Positions 53,687 to 62,635 of a stretch of 64,000 nt of DNA are shown here, piece by piece (the stretch's first letter is position 1; each line of letters starts with the position of its first letter). Source of the DNA: JAUIAI01 sp049680625 (lineage in GTDB: Bacteria > Pseudomonadota > Gammaproteobacteria > Burkholderiales > Burkholderiaceae_E); assembly GCA_049680625.1 (NCBI GenBank), contig JBAUID010000027.1, forward strand, positions 58,635-122,634, given 5' to 3'. Under the pieces are notes generated by a model. It made no database searches. It was not told the origin of the DNA and was given only the letters and a program-made list of their open reading frames with translations. The position numbers were made by a program, and so were the translations under genes.

Positions 53687-55126
53687 TCAGGCTTTTGGTT
53701 TCTCAACCCGGCCGTAACGATCGTCAAAACGCACGATATCGTCTTCGCCGACATAGTCGCCACACTGGACTTCGATCAAGACCAAATCGACCTTACCGGG
53801 GTTTTCCAGGCGATGGCGAGATCCGATAGGAATATAGGTTGATTGATTTGCATAAACCATAAGTGTGTTGTCGTCACAGGTCACCTTGGCAGTGCCTCCG
53901 ATGACGATCCAGTGTTCTGCGCGATGATGATGCATCTGCAGCGATAACGTCTGCTCGGGCTTGACAACAATCTCTTTCATCTTAAAGCGCGGCCCCTCAT
54001 GCAACACGGTGTACGTCCCCCAGGGTCGGGCAACCGTGCGATGCAGACTGGCGGCTTCGTGACCGGCGGCCTTAAGCTTGGCAACAACTTGTTTGACTTC
54101 CTGGCTGGCATCTCGATGGGCAACCAGAACAGCATCCGGGGTATCAATCACGATCAGATTATCGACCCCAACGGCGGCAATCAGGCGTGAGTCGCTCTGT
54201 ACATGGGTATTGCTCGAGCCTACCAGCATGCTCTGACCGACCGAGGTGTTGCCATTGTCATCTGCCGGCAACTGCTCGGAAACCGCTTTCCATGAGCCAA
54301 TGTCACTCCAGTGAAAGTCAGCCCGCAGCAAGGCAATGTTTTTCGACTTTTCCATCACCGCGTAGTCAATTGAAATATCGGGCTGGCTGGCAAACAAGTC
54401 GGGGTCAAAACGCACTTCGTCAGGTTGCTCTGCAGATGTACGCCGGCCTTCGTCCCAGACTTTCTGGGCAGCAGCCAGCGAGGCCGGCGCATGTTTACCA
54501 AGAGCATCAAGGAATACGGACGCCTTGAAACAGAACATGCCGCTATTCCAGACAAAATTGCCGGCGCTCAGAAATTCAACTGCGGTGTTCGCATCAGGCT
54601 TTTCAACAAAACGCAGTACCGATTCCCCGCCGTCTTTAGCATCACCACCGAGCTCGATGTAACCGAAACCAGTTTCCGGTGCCGTCGGTTGAATGCCAAA
54701 CAACACCATGTTGTTACCCTGGGCAATTTGTTCCGCTTTTCGCGCAGCGGCCTGAAAAGCTTTTTCATCCGGAATCAAATGATCAGCCGGCAAAATCAGC
54801 AGTACCGGGTCACCACCCTGGGCTTTAGCCGCAAGAGCGGCAATTGCGACAGCTGGTGCCGTATTACGACCCACCGGTTCAAGAATCTGAAAAATCCTGG
54901 ACGCTGTCGAATCGTTAACTTCATTACACTCTTCACGGGTCTTAAAGCCGTAGGTTTCGTTGGTAACTATAAAGACCTTGTCATCAGCCAGTGGCGAGCA
55001 TCGGCTGAACACCCGCTGCAGCAAACTGGGGCCATTACCCAGACGTATGAATGGCTTCGGAAAAGCTTCGCGGGAAACCGGCCATAGCCTGGTGCCAGAA
55101 CCGCCGGAAAGAATGACTGGAATCAT
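53687..55126 (-). CDS. Mannose-1-phosphate guanylyltransferase/mannose-6-phosphate isomerase
   Basis: A 479-residue fusion. The N-terminal nucleotidyltransferase domain (about 1-340) starts IPVILSGGSGTRLWPVSREAFPK and has LPADHLI and EKPDANTAVEFL. The C-terminal cupin type II isomerase domain (about 350-479) has RPWGTYTVLHEGPRFKMKEI, SLQMHHHRAEHWIVI (metal His) and IGSRHRLENPG. It supplies GDP-mannose for exopolysaccharide or O-antigen (AlgA/CpsB/XanB type). It lies 150 bases upstream of ugd on the same strand and divergent from galU, consistent with a precursor-supply group. Confidence 0.96.
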   Translation of the reverse strand: MIPVILSGGSGTRLWPVSREAFPKPFIRLGNGPSLLQRVFSRCSPLADDKVFIVTNETYGFKTREECNEVNDSTASRIFQILEPVGRNTAPAVAIAALAAKAQGGDPVLLILPADHLIPDEKAFQAAARKAEQIAQGNNMVLFGIQPTAPETGFGYIELGGDAKDGGESVLRFVEKPDANTAVEFLSAGNFVWNSGMFCFKASVFLDALGKHAPASLAAAQKVWDEGRRTSAEQPDEVRFDPDLFASQPDISIDYAVMEKSKNIALLRADFHWSDIGSWKAVSEQLPADDNGNTSVGQSMLVGSSNTHVQSDSRLIAAVGVDNLIVIDTPDAVLVAHRDASQEVKQVVAKLKAAGHEAASLHRTVARPWGTYTVLHEGPRFKMKEIVVKPEQTLSLQMHHHRAEHWIVIGGTAKVTCDDNTLMVYANQSTYIPIGSRHRLENPGKVDLVLIEVQCGDYVGEDDIVRFDDRYGRVEKPKA

Positions 55127-55419
55127 GTAACAAATACCTATTATCTGAATCGAAGAAAGTCGCTAAGAAAGATGAATTGTCCGCTTGTCCGTCAAACTTG
55201 GCCATCAGGGCGACACGATGTGGTTATCGACCCAAAACCACTGGCGCAGCCAGACCTGGTTATCTACATTTACTCAACGGCACACCGAAGTTTCCATCGG
55301 TTGGCCCCCGGAGTGTAGTTTTACCTGACCAGCGGTACAACTCTCAGGAAGGGTTACATTCGCTCCGCTTCAAGCCAGTAAAATGGCTCCGATCACTCAA
55401 AACAGAACAGTTGAAACTG

Positions 55420-56241
55420 ATGCAGCTTAAAAAAGCAGTCTTTCCGGTGGCCGGACTCGGTACACGATTTTTGCCGGCAACAAAGTCGATTCCAAAAGAA
55501 ATGTTGCCAATTGTTGACCGGCCAATTATTCAGTATGCCGTTGACGAAGCGGTAGAAGCCGGCTGCGACACCCTGATTTTTGTAACCGGCCGGGCAAAAC
55601 GCGCAATTGAAGACTATTTTGACAGCTCACCCGAGCTTGAAGCAGAGCTTGAGAAAAAGGGCAAACTCGAAGCACTTGAGGCGGTTCGAAACATTGTTCC
55701 AGCCCATGTCCGTGTTGTCTTTGTGCGCCAGTCCCGCCCACTCGGTCTTGGTCATGCGGTTTTATGTGCAGCACCAATTATTGATAAGAACGAACACTTC
55801 GCGGTGCTGCTGCCCGATGATTTGATCGACGGCCACAACGGCGGTGTGTTGAAACAGATGATGCCGTTTGCGTCAGAAACCGGCGGCTCGGTTGTTGCTG
55901 TCGAGCAGGTACTACCCGCTAACGTTTCCAAATATGGCATTGTTGATCCGTCCAGTCAGGATGGTCCGCGAATCACGCTGAAAGGCATCGTCGAAAAACC
56001 CGATCCAGACAAAGCACCGTCAACCAGTGCGGTTGTTGGTCGCTACATTTTGCACGGCAGCGTCATGCAGACCCTCGAAACAACCAAACCAGGTACTGGC
56101 GGCGAAATTCAACTGACCGATGCCCTGGCTTCGCAAATTGGATCACGCGGACTTTTTGCTTACCAGTTCGAAGGTGACCGCTTTGACTGTGGCTCGACAC
56201 AGGGTTTCCTGGATGCCAATAATCATTTCGCTAAGCGTTGA
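55420..56241 (+). CDS. galU: UTP-glucose-1-phosphate uridylyltransferase
   Basis: A 273-residue GalU. It has KKAVFPVAGLGTRFLPATKS (nucleotide loop), PKEMLPIVDRPIIQYAVDEAVEAG, RQSRPLGLGHAVLCA and VEKPDP. The size is a little short of E. coli's 302. It makes UDP-glucose, the substrate of Ugd. The start at ATG 55420 matches the family N-terminus; the upstream frame from 55177 is not conserved. The 293-base gap before it must hold its promoter. A terminator follows. Confidence 0.95.
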   Translation: MQLKKAVFPVAGLGTRFLPATKSIPKEMLPIVDRPIIQYAVDEAVEAGCDTLIFVTGRAKRAIEDYFDSSPELEAELEKKGKLEALEAVRNIVPAHVRVVFVRQSRPLGLGHAVLCAAPIIDKNEHFAVLLPDDLIDGHNGGVLKQMMPFASETGGSVVAVEQVLPANVSKYGIVDPSSQDGPRITLKGIVEKPDPDKAPSTSAVVGRYILHGSVMQTLETTKPGTGGEIQLTDALASQIGSRGLFAYQFEGDRFDCGSTQGFLDANNHFAKR

Positions 56242-56266
56242 CCGTTTAAGCTTAAAAATTTTTGCT

Positions 56267-56303
56267 AAAAAAGGCAGAGCTCAATAGAGCCCTGCCTTTT
56301 TTC
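56267..56303 (+). terminator. Rho-independent terminator of galU
   Basis: GGCAG-A-GCTC AATA GAGC-C-CTGCC forms a 9-bp stem with one internal mismatch, followed by six Ts; As precede the stem. The 3' half and its T tract are duplicated immediately downstream. Confidence 0.92.
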
Positions 56304-56319
56304 GCCCTGCCTTTTTTCG
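56290..56319. repeat. Exact 15-bp tandem duplication of the galU terminator arm
   Basis: CCCTGCCTTTTTTCG occurs at 56290-56304 and 56305-56319 without mismatch, so the T-rich side of the terminator is present twice. Confidence 0.92.
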
Positions 56320-56430
56320 TTTTCGAACAAGGATATTGAGGCCAGTAAACAGTAAATCATTTCGACACAAGGTTGGGCATTTCTTAAGATCACAATAAGT
56401 GGTTTTAACATCGGTTAACGCTGACTAAAC

Positions 56431-56464
56431 TAAGATAGTCCGGGTTCTAAGATAGACCGGGTCG
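56431..56464. repeat. 17-bp imperfect tandem duplication upstream of the Ig-like gene
   Basis: TAAGATAGTCCGGGTTC (56431-56447) is followed by TAAGATAGACCGGGTCG (56448-56464), 14 of 17 identical, 35 bases ahead of the next start codon. Confidence 0.8.
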
Positions 56465-56498
56465 ACTGAATCCGACTGCGCAAAATATTTTTGTCACC

Positions 56499-57935
56499 AT
56501 GCCTTTGTATTTGACCAGCCGATCTGCCGACGGCACATTGGTTCGAATTCCACTCGACCAAAATCTGCCTACCGCTGTCCCGGCGGAACCGGGTGCTGTG
56601 TACGATTTGGTTACAGACAGCAATGGTCGGATCAATATTGACGGCACCACGGTTACCCGCACCGGACAAGACCTGATGGTTAATAATTTGCCAGGCAGTG
56701 GCCTGGTAATCATTGAAGACTTTTTTCTTAGCTGCCGCTTTGCCCAGCCGTGCGAATTTCGCCTGTATTCGATTGGTGGCGAACGCGGCGAATCAATTAC
56801 CCCGTTAACCCATGCGACGAGTGCAATTGAAGGCGGGTACCTGATGTGGACCGCTCAACCGCCAGCAAATGCTGCCGCGCCTGAGCCAACGCGTGAAGCA
56901 CCGTTGGCAGTCGCACCGCTAATGATCACAGGCGTTGTTGCCGGACTGGCCGCGGCAATTGGAATAGGCGCCGGTACCAACTCAGTCAATGCGGTTGGCG
57001 CCGACCCAGCGCCAGCCCCGGAGTCGCCGCCGTCCCCTGCGCCCTCGCCCCCTCCTGAACCCCCTGCTTCTGAACCGCCACCAGCCCCGGAACCGCCGCC
57101 ACCTCCGGAACCACCGCCGGCGCCAGTGACCCAGGTGAACGTCGAGGGCATCCTGGATAACCAGCTTCCCGGTACGGGTATTGTCGGCGTTGCCGGCCAG
57201 GGTGGTGTCACCAATGACACCACCCCTGTTATCAATGGTTCGATTGACATGGGGCTTACTGATGGTCAGTCCGTCCAGCTCATGCGCGACGACTTGCTTC
57301 TGGGCTTCACCGCCGTGAACGGACAACAGTGGGCCTTTCTCGACAACCTGTCTGCTGACGGCGAATACCGATATCAGGCCATGGTAATCAGCCCGGACGG
57401 ACAGGAAATCTCCGAAAGCGCGGTTTTTACCGTGCTACTGGACACCGAAGGGCCGAATCGGCCAGCATTGGACCCCGTCGAGGGTAACAACATTATCTCG
57501 GCAAACGAGCGTGCTGATGGTATCCAGCTAAGTGGCAACGCCGAACCAGGCGCCTTGATCACGGCTTTGTGGGGGGATCAGGCGCAGACCGGGCTGGCTG
57601 ATGCCACTGGCGACTGGTCACTCAACTTTGAGACAGCGCCGGTAGCTGACGGCTTGAGCACTATTCGGGTAACCGCGGTTGATACTGCCGGGAATGCCAG
57701 CGCGACGCGCAGTCGTTCGGTATTACTTGACAGCGCTCGGGCTGATTCGGGCGCTGTCGATGTTCTTGCCGGAACCGAGTTCGGGCTCAATACCGAGGTC
57801 AACACCAACGTAAATGCGACTGCTGGGCTAAGCGCCAACGCAGCATCAGGATCTCCAGTTGCCATCGCCATGCCCGGCCTGGCCAGCGATCCATGGCTCG
57901 CCTGGGACGGATACCCGATTAACCTGGTGCTCTGA
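56499..57935 (+). CDS. BapA-prefix / bacterial Ig-like repeat protein
   Basis: A 478-residue protein of unknown exact role. Residues 1-90 resemble the BapA N-terminal prefix domain of biofilm adhesins (GQDLMVNNLPGSGLVIIEDFF). A Gly/Ala-rich hydrophobic stretch (about 145-165, GVVAGLAAAIGIGAG) and a Pro-rich linker (about 168-208) follow. Then come two Ig-like domains (about 210-320 and 325-410, with DTEGPNRPALDPV and SGNAEPGALI), as in large adhesins. There is no N-terminal signal peptide, and the C-terminus (WDGYPINLVL) shows neither a type I secretion repeat nor a PEP-CTERM or LPxTG anchor. It may be a shortened adhesin or a cell-surface accessory exported by a separate system. Confidence 0.7.
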   Translation: MPLYLTSRSADGTLVRIPLDQNLPTAVPAEPGAVYDLVTDSNGRINIDGTTVTRTGQDLMVNNLPGSGLVIIEDFFLSCRFAQPCEFRLYSIGGERGESITPLTHATSAIEGGYLMWTAQPPANAAAPEPTREAPLAVAPLMITGVVAGLAAAIGIGAGTNSVNAVGADPAPAPESPPSPAPSPPPEPPASEPPPAPEPPPPPEPPPAPVTQVNVEGILDNQLPGTGIVGVAGQGGVTNDTTPVINGSIDMGLTDGQSVQLMRDDLLLGFTAVNGQQWAFLDNLSADGEYRYQAMVISPDGQEISESAVFTVLLDTEGPNRPALDPVEGNNIISANERADGIQLSGNAEPGALITALWGDQAQTGLADATGDWSLNFETAPVADGLSTIRVTAVDTAGNASATRSRSVLLDSARADSGAVDVLAGTEFGLNTEVNTNVNATAGLSANAASGSPVAIAMPGLASDPWLAWDGYPINLVL

Positions 57936-57950
57936 TCGACGGCACGTAAT

Positions 57951-58015
57951 GACGCCATCAGCTATTGACGCCATTAGCAAACGATCAGCCAATCTCAATA
58001 TCAGCCATTCTCACA
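57951..58015. repeat. Two adjacent 16-bp imperfect tandem duplications
   Basis: GACGCCATCAGCTATT/GACGCCATTAGCAAAC (57951-57982), then ATCAGCCAATCTCAAT/ATCAGCCATTCTCACA (57984-58015), lie in the convergent gap before the SDR stop codon. Both have a 16-base period with several mismatches. Confidence 0.65.
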
Positions 58016-58718
58016 TTGCCAACTCAAGCCGGCTGTTCACCAGGATTTCTGCCACGGTAGCCTCATTGGGCAAAGACAATGCGTAAACCGCCGTCGCTGC
58101 AATGGTCTCCGGCGGAATCTTGAACTGTCCCGGGGGCGCCTCAACCCCGGTGACCATTTCAGTGTCGACCAGGCCCGGGCAAATTGCTGTCGCCCGCAAA
58201 CCATCGTCCCAGCCGTCCTGACGAATCGCATGAGTCAGGGCCAGAGCGGCAAATTTGGAAGCGGAATAACCAAGCCCTCCCGGGCTAAGCAGACGCTTGC
58301 CACCGAGCGAAACAATATTGACCACCCGCCCATGCCCGCTGGCTTTCAACGCACTCAGTCCGGCCTGAATGAGGCGTAGCGGCCCCTTAAAGTTGACCGC
58401 CCACATGGTGTCCATGTCGTCCATGGCACCGTCCTGCAGCCCGGCCGGAATCAAAACACCGGCATTCAGCACCATGCCGTCGATACGGCCAAAGCGAGCC
58501 AGAGTGGCACTTACCCAGTCAGCTGAGTCAGTCTGGCTGGTCGCCTCCCAGCGATGGGTCATCACCTGGGTGCCCAGGCGGCTGGCATCAATGCCAGCCG
58601 GATCGCGGGCACCCAGGCTCAGTTGATACCCCTGCCTGGCAAGTTCAGCGGCAATCGATTGACCAATCCCGCGATTGGCACCGGAAACCATAATGACTCG
58701 GTTCTGTGCTGACAGCAT
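58011..58718 (-). CDS. SDR family oxidoreductase
   Basis: A 235-residue classical SDR. The cofactor loop SGANRGIGQSI lies at about 11-21, LNAGVLIPAG follows, and the catalytic Tyr and Lys are in YSASK. The start at ATG 58718 follows AGGAGACGAGA; the open frame to 58850 adds 44 unrelated residues. The substrate is unknown. It converges on the Ig-like gene and is divergent from the GltD-like gene, and appears to be a single-gene unit. Confidence 0.9.
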   Translation of the reverse strand: MLSAQNRVIMVSGANRGIGQSIAAELARQGYQLSLGARDPAGIDASRLGTQVMTHRWEATSQTDSADWVSATLARFGRIDGMVLNAGVLIPAGLQDGAMDDMDTMWAVNFKGPLRLIQAGLSALKASGHGRVVNIVSLGGKRLLSPGGLGYSASKFAALALTHAIRQDGWDDGLRATAICPGLVDTEMVTGVEAPPGQFKIPPETIAATAVYALSLPNEATVAEILVNSRLELAM

Positions 58719-58931
58719 TCTCGTCTCCTGTTGTATAGCGCATTGTGCCACCGAGGACCGATTCAATTTCGGATGGAGAGCAGTTCTGACCAATCCCTGT
58801 GACTGTCCGGATACAGAAGATGGAACGTGCCATTTGCCGTGTGCAGCCACCCGGATAGAATGGTTTTGCCGCTACGATTCCCTCCTCGCGGATCCCCTAA
58901 CGGGGTTACCCCTCTAACCAGCCTTGAAGCG

Positions 58932-60731
58932 ATGAAACCCACCAACCTGAAAGACCCCGAATATTTTCACAAGGTGGTCGACTGCCAGTACGCCTGTCCG
59001 GCCCATACTCCCGTTCCACAGTACATCCGACTCATTGCCCGCAAACAGTACACCGAGGCTTTCCTGGTGAACTGGGAGTCCAACGTTTTTCCGGGTGTGC
59101 TCGGCAGAACCTGCGACCGTCCATGCGAGCCGGCTTGTCGCCGCGGCCGGGTTGAAGACGAACCCGTTGCCATCTGCCGACTCAAACGGGTTGCGGCCGA
59201 TAACAAAGGTGACATCACCCCTTACCTGCCCGATGTACCAAAAAAGAAGAACGGTAAAAAGATTGCCCTGATTGGTGCCGGCCCGGCGTCGCTGACGGTT
59301 GCCCGAGACTTACTGCCATTGGGCTACACCATCGACCTCTATGACGAACATCCGAAGGGCGGCGGTTTTATGCGCAGCCAGATCCCGGCATTTCGCCTGC
59401 CGGAGTCTGTGCTTGATGAAGAGGTTGACCTGATTCTAAACATGGGCGTGAACCAGATCTTTAACCATCGGGTTGAGAGCATGAAAGAAATGCTTTCAAA
59501 AGATTACGACGCGATCTTCGTCGGCACCGGCGCGCCCAAGGGAAAAGACCTCGATCTGCCGGGTCGCGCACAAGCTGACGCCAACGTACACATCGGCATT
59601 AACTGGCTGGGCAACGTCGCCTTTGAACACGTCAAGTCAATCGGAAAAAAAGTTGTTGTTCTTGGTGGTGGTAACACCGCAATGGACTGCTGCCGTACCG
59701 CCAGGCGATTGGGTGGCGAAGAAGTCACCATAACCGTGCGCAGTACTTTCGACGCCATGAAAGCCTCGCCCTGGGAAAAGGAAGATGCCCAACGCGAGGG
59801 TATTCCCTTCATGCCCGATCACACACCACTCGAATTTGTTGTTGAAAACGGCAAACTAAAGGGCATGTTGTTTGACAAAGTTGCGTCCAGCTACGACGAG
59901 AATGGCAAGCGCACCTTACAGTCAACCGGCGAGGAACCGGTATTCCTCGAAGCCGACGATGTCCTGGTCGCCGTCGGCCAGGAAGTTGCTTTCCCCTGGA
60001 TCGAAAGTAATTGCTCGATTCAGTTCAACAAATGGGGTGAACCAGAAATTAACCCGGTTACCTTCCAGTCAACCAATAAGAAAGTATTTTTTGGCGGAGA
60101 CGCTGCGCTTGGGCCGGAAAACATCATCACGGCGGTAGCCCATGGCCACCAGGCTGCGCTGTCAATTGACTTGTACCTTAGCGGCAAAGACCTGTCCAAA
60201 GACCGGCCCGGCCCCGGGGTCACCACAGTCAGCACAAAAATGGGAATTCATGAATGGTCGTACGACAGTGCGGTGACCAACGACCAGCGATTTGCCGTCC
60301 CCCACCTGGACAACGCCAAAGCACTGAAAGACCGACGCGCGGAAGTTGAACTTGGATTTGACGAACAATTGGCTTTCAACGAAGCCCAGCGCTGCCTTAA
60401 TTGTGACGTTCAAACGGTTTTCATCGGTGACAAATGTATTGAATGTGACGGTTGTGTCGACATCTGCCCAACCAGTTGCATTACCTTTACGGCCAACGGC
60501 GAAGAAAGCGACCTGCGCACCCGGCTGAATGCACCGGCAACCGATACGACGCAGGACTTATACGTCAGCGAAAGCCTGCCCACGACCCGGGTCATGGTCA
60601 AAGACGAGAATGTTTGTCTGCACTGTGGTTTGTGCGCCGAACGTTGTCCAACCGCTGCGTGGGAAATGCAGCAATTCACTTACAAAGTAACTAAAGCCGC
60701 ACCGGTACTAAAGGTTTCTGAAAATGCCTGA
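58932..60731 (+). CDS. GltD-like FAD/NAD(P) oxidoreductase with extra 4Fe-4S domain
   Basis: A 599-residue flavoprotein. An N-terminal Fer4_20-type cluster domain (CPAHTPVPQYIRLI, GRTCDRPCEPACRRG, about 15-80) is followed by a two-dinucleotide-binding region (IALIGAGPASLTVA at about 110-124, VVVLGGGNTAMDC at about 238-250). A C-terminal bacterial-ferredoxin domain has two 4Fe-4S motifs, CIECDGCVDICPTSC (about 500) and CLHCGLCAERCPT (about 560). It resembles the small subunit of glutamate synthase with a ferredoxin fused on. Its stop overlaps korA by eight bases, so it probably passes electrons from the 2-oxoacid oxidoreductase to NAD(P) via the FeS and FAD centres. The start ATG at 58932 is favoured; the frame upstream to 58827 is not conserved. 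Confidence 0.92.
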   Translation: MKPTNLKDPEYFHKVVDCQYACPAHTPVPQYIRLIARKQYTEAFLVNWESNVFPGVLGRTCDRPCEPACRRGRVEDEPVAICRLKRVAADNKGDITPYLPDVPKKKNGKKIALIGAGPASLTVARDLLPLGYTIDLYDEHPKGGGFMRSQIPAFRLPESVLDEEVDLILNMGVNQIFNHRVESMKEMLSKDYDAIFVGTGAPKGKDLDLPGRAQADANVHIGINWLGNVAFEHVKSIGKKVVVLGGGNTAMDCCRTARRLGGEEVTITVRSTFDAMKASPWEKEDAQREGIPFMPDHTPLEFVVENGKLKGMLFDKVASSYDENGKRTLQSTGEEPVFLEADDVLVAVGQEVAFPWIESNCSIQFNKWGEPEINPVTFQSTNKKVFFGGDAALGPENIITAVAHGHQAALSIDLYLSGKDLSKDRPGPGVTTVSTKMGIHEWSYDSAVTNDQRFAVPHLDNAKALKDRRAEVELGFDEQLAFNEAQRCLNCDVQTVFIGDKCIECDGCVDICPTSCITFTANGEESDLRTRLNAPATDTTQDLYVSESLPTTRVMVKDENVCLHCGLCAERCPTAAWEMQQFTYKVTKAAPVLKVSENA

Positions 60732-62583
60732 TCAACGCCCATCCAAGCAGCAACCAGTCGATCCCGTCTGCGCGATTAACGAATTTGTAGTGAAGTTTGC
60801 CAACGTCAATGGCTCCGGGTCGGCCAGCGCAAATGCCATGTTTGCAAAAGCCGTTTTCCGGCACGGTATACCGGTGGCGCCCCGCAATATTTTTCCGTCA
60901 AATATCCAGGGTCTGCCCACATGGTACGAAGTACGCATCAGCGAGAAGGGTTATCTCGGCAAGCGTGGTGGTGGCGTTGACCTGATGGTTTCGGTGAATC
61001 CGCAGAGTATGTTTGACGATGTCAATGAAGTGAACCCGGGCGGCTACTTTATGTACGACGCGACCCGGCCGCTCGATATTCGACTCATCCGGCGTGACAT
61101 CAATTACATCGGTATTGCCCTGACCGAAATCACTAACAAAACTTACTCGGATGCACGGCTGCGTCAGTTATTCAAGAACGTTATTTATGTTGGTGCGCTG
61201 GCTGCGTTGCTGGATATGGACCTGGCCGTCCTCGAGAGCATGGTTGCTGAACAGTTCGCCCCAAAAGCGAAACTCATCAAGCCCAACTTCGAGGCGTTGC
61301 AACTCGGTTTTGACGCCGCCCGGGCACAGTTTGACTGCCCGCTTGGCATCCGAATTGAAAAAAGAGACCTGATCGGCGACAAGATCCTGATGACTGGTAA
61401 CGACGCCTGTGGTCTGGGCGCGGTTTATGGCGGTGCCAGCGTGGCTGCCTGGTATCCGATCACACCATCAACTTCTGTTGCCGAGGCCTACGAAAGTTAC
61501 GCCAACAAACTCAGAATCGACAACGAAACAGGCAAGAAAAACTTTGTAGTCATCCAGGCGGAAGACGAGCTGGCGGCCATGGGTATGGTGATTGGGGCTG
61601 GCTGGAACGGCGCTCGGGCCTTTACTGCCACCAGCGGCCCGGGGGTTTCCCTAATGAGCGAATTCCTTGGCCTTGCTTATTTTGCCGAAGTGCCAGCCGT
61701 ACTGATCGACGTCCAGCGTGCCGGCCCGTCAACCGGCATGCCGACCCGCACTCAGCAAGCTGATGTCATCAGCGCGGTTTACGCCTCACACGGCGACACC
61801 CGCCACGTGTGTTTGTTACCAGCAGACCCGAAAGATTGTTTTGACATGACTGCAAGCGCTTTCGATATTGCCGAGCGCCTGCAGACGCCGGTGATTATTC
61901 TGACGGATCTGGACGTCGGCATGAACGACTGTATGTCCGAGCCGCTGAGCTGGGACGACCACCGCCGGTACGACCGTGGCAAAGTCCTTGACGCTGCAGC
62001 GCTGGACGCCATGGAACAGTTCGGCCGATATCTTGATGTCGACGGCGACGCCATCACCTGGCGAACACTGCCGGGCACACACCCGGAGAAAGGCGCGTTT
62101 TTTACCCGCGGCACGTCACGGGATGAGTACGCGCGGTATACCGAGAAAGGTGATGCCTACGAACGCAATATGCGACGCCTGACCCGCAAATGGAAAAACG
62201 CGCCGCAATACCTGCCGGAGCCAGTTATCAGTGGGTCAGACAACCCAATTGGCATCCTCCACTACGGCACGTCGGACGCATCAGTAATGGAAGCGCGCGA
62301 TTTACTCGCTTCGAGCTGCGCCATTGACACCTGCCGCCTACGCAGCATTCCGTTTCACGACAGTGTTCAAGCCTTTATCGATGCCCATGAACAAGTCTTT
62401 GTGGTCGAACAAAATCGCGACGGACAAATGCGAACCGTTTTAATTGCCGAACTCAATTGTGATCCGTCCCGGCTGGTGTCGGTATTGCACTTTGACGGCA
62501 CACCGATCAGTGCTGCAACTATTGCGGGTCAGATCGAGACGGTTTTACAACCGAAAGTCCAAACTGCGCTGAAAAGTGCCTAA
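60724..62583 (+). CDS. korA: 2-oxoacid:acceptor oxidoreductase, fused gamma-alpha subunit
   Basis: A 619-residue KorA-type protein. The N-terminal POR gamma-like domain (about 1-200, VKFANVNGSGSASANAMFAKAVFRHGI) is joined to the alpha, pyrimidine-binding, domain (about 215-450, GNDACGLGAVYGGASVAAWYPITPSTSVAEAY, EDELAAMGMVIGAGWNGARAFTATSGPGVSLM) and a C-terminal region to 619. With KorB it oxidatively decarboxylates a 2-oxoacid, probably 2-oxoglutarate, with thiamine diphosphate. It overlaps the GltD-like gene by eight bases. 2-Oxoglutarate rather than pyruvate is favoured by the two-gene gamma-alpha/beta layout but is not proven. Confidence 0.9.
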   Translation: MPDQRPSKQQPVDPVCAINEFVVKFANVNGSGSASANAMFAKAVFRHGIPVAPRNIFPSNIQGLPTWYEVRISEKGYLGKRGGGVDLMVSVNPQSMFDDVNEVNPGGYFMYDATRPLDIRLIRRDINYIGIALTEITNKTYSDARLRQLFKNVIYVGALAALLDMDLAVLESMVAEQFAPKAKLIKPNFEALQLGFDAARAQFDCPLGIRIEKRDLIGDKILMTGNDACGLGAVYGGASVAAWYPITPSTSVAEAYESYANKLRIDNETGKKNFVVIQAEDELAAMGMVIGAGWNGARAFTATSGPGVSLMSEFLGLAYFAEVPAVLIDVQRAGPSTGMPTRTQQADVISAVYASHGDTRHVCLLPADPKDCFDMTASAFDIAERLQTPVIILTDLDVGMNDCMSEPLSWDDHRRYDRGKVLDAAALDAMEQFGRYLDVDGDAITWRTLPGTHPEKGAFFTRGTSRDEYARYTEKGDAYERNMRRLTRKWKNAPQYLPEPVISGSDNPIGILHYGTSDASVMEARDLLASSCAIDTCRLRSIPFHDSVQAFIDAHEQVFVVEQNRDGQMRTVLIAELNCDPSRLVSVLHFDGTPISAATIAGQIETVLQPKVQTALKSA

Positions 62584-62604
62584 GCTCAATACCTAAGCCA
62601 ATAC
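62579..62604. repeat. 13-bp imperfect tandem duplication spanning the korA stop
   Basis: CCTAAGCTCAATA (62579-62591) is followed by CCTAAGCCAATAC (62592-62604). The first copy contains the korA TAA stop codon. Confidence 0.65.
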
Positions 62605-62635
62605 CCTCCCCCCGCATTGCGCAGGAAGCCACTTC

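Noticed and set aside
57890..57935. PEP-CTERM sorting signal at the end of the Ig-like protein
   Set aside because: The C-terminus has no PEP motif, transmembrane helix or basic tail.
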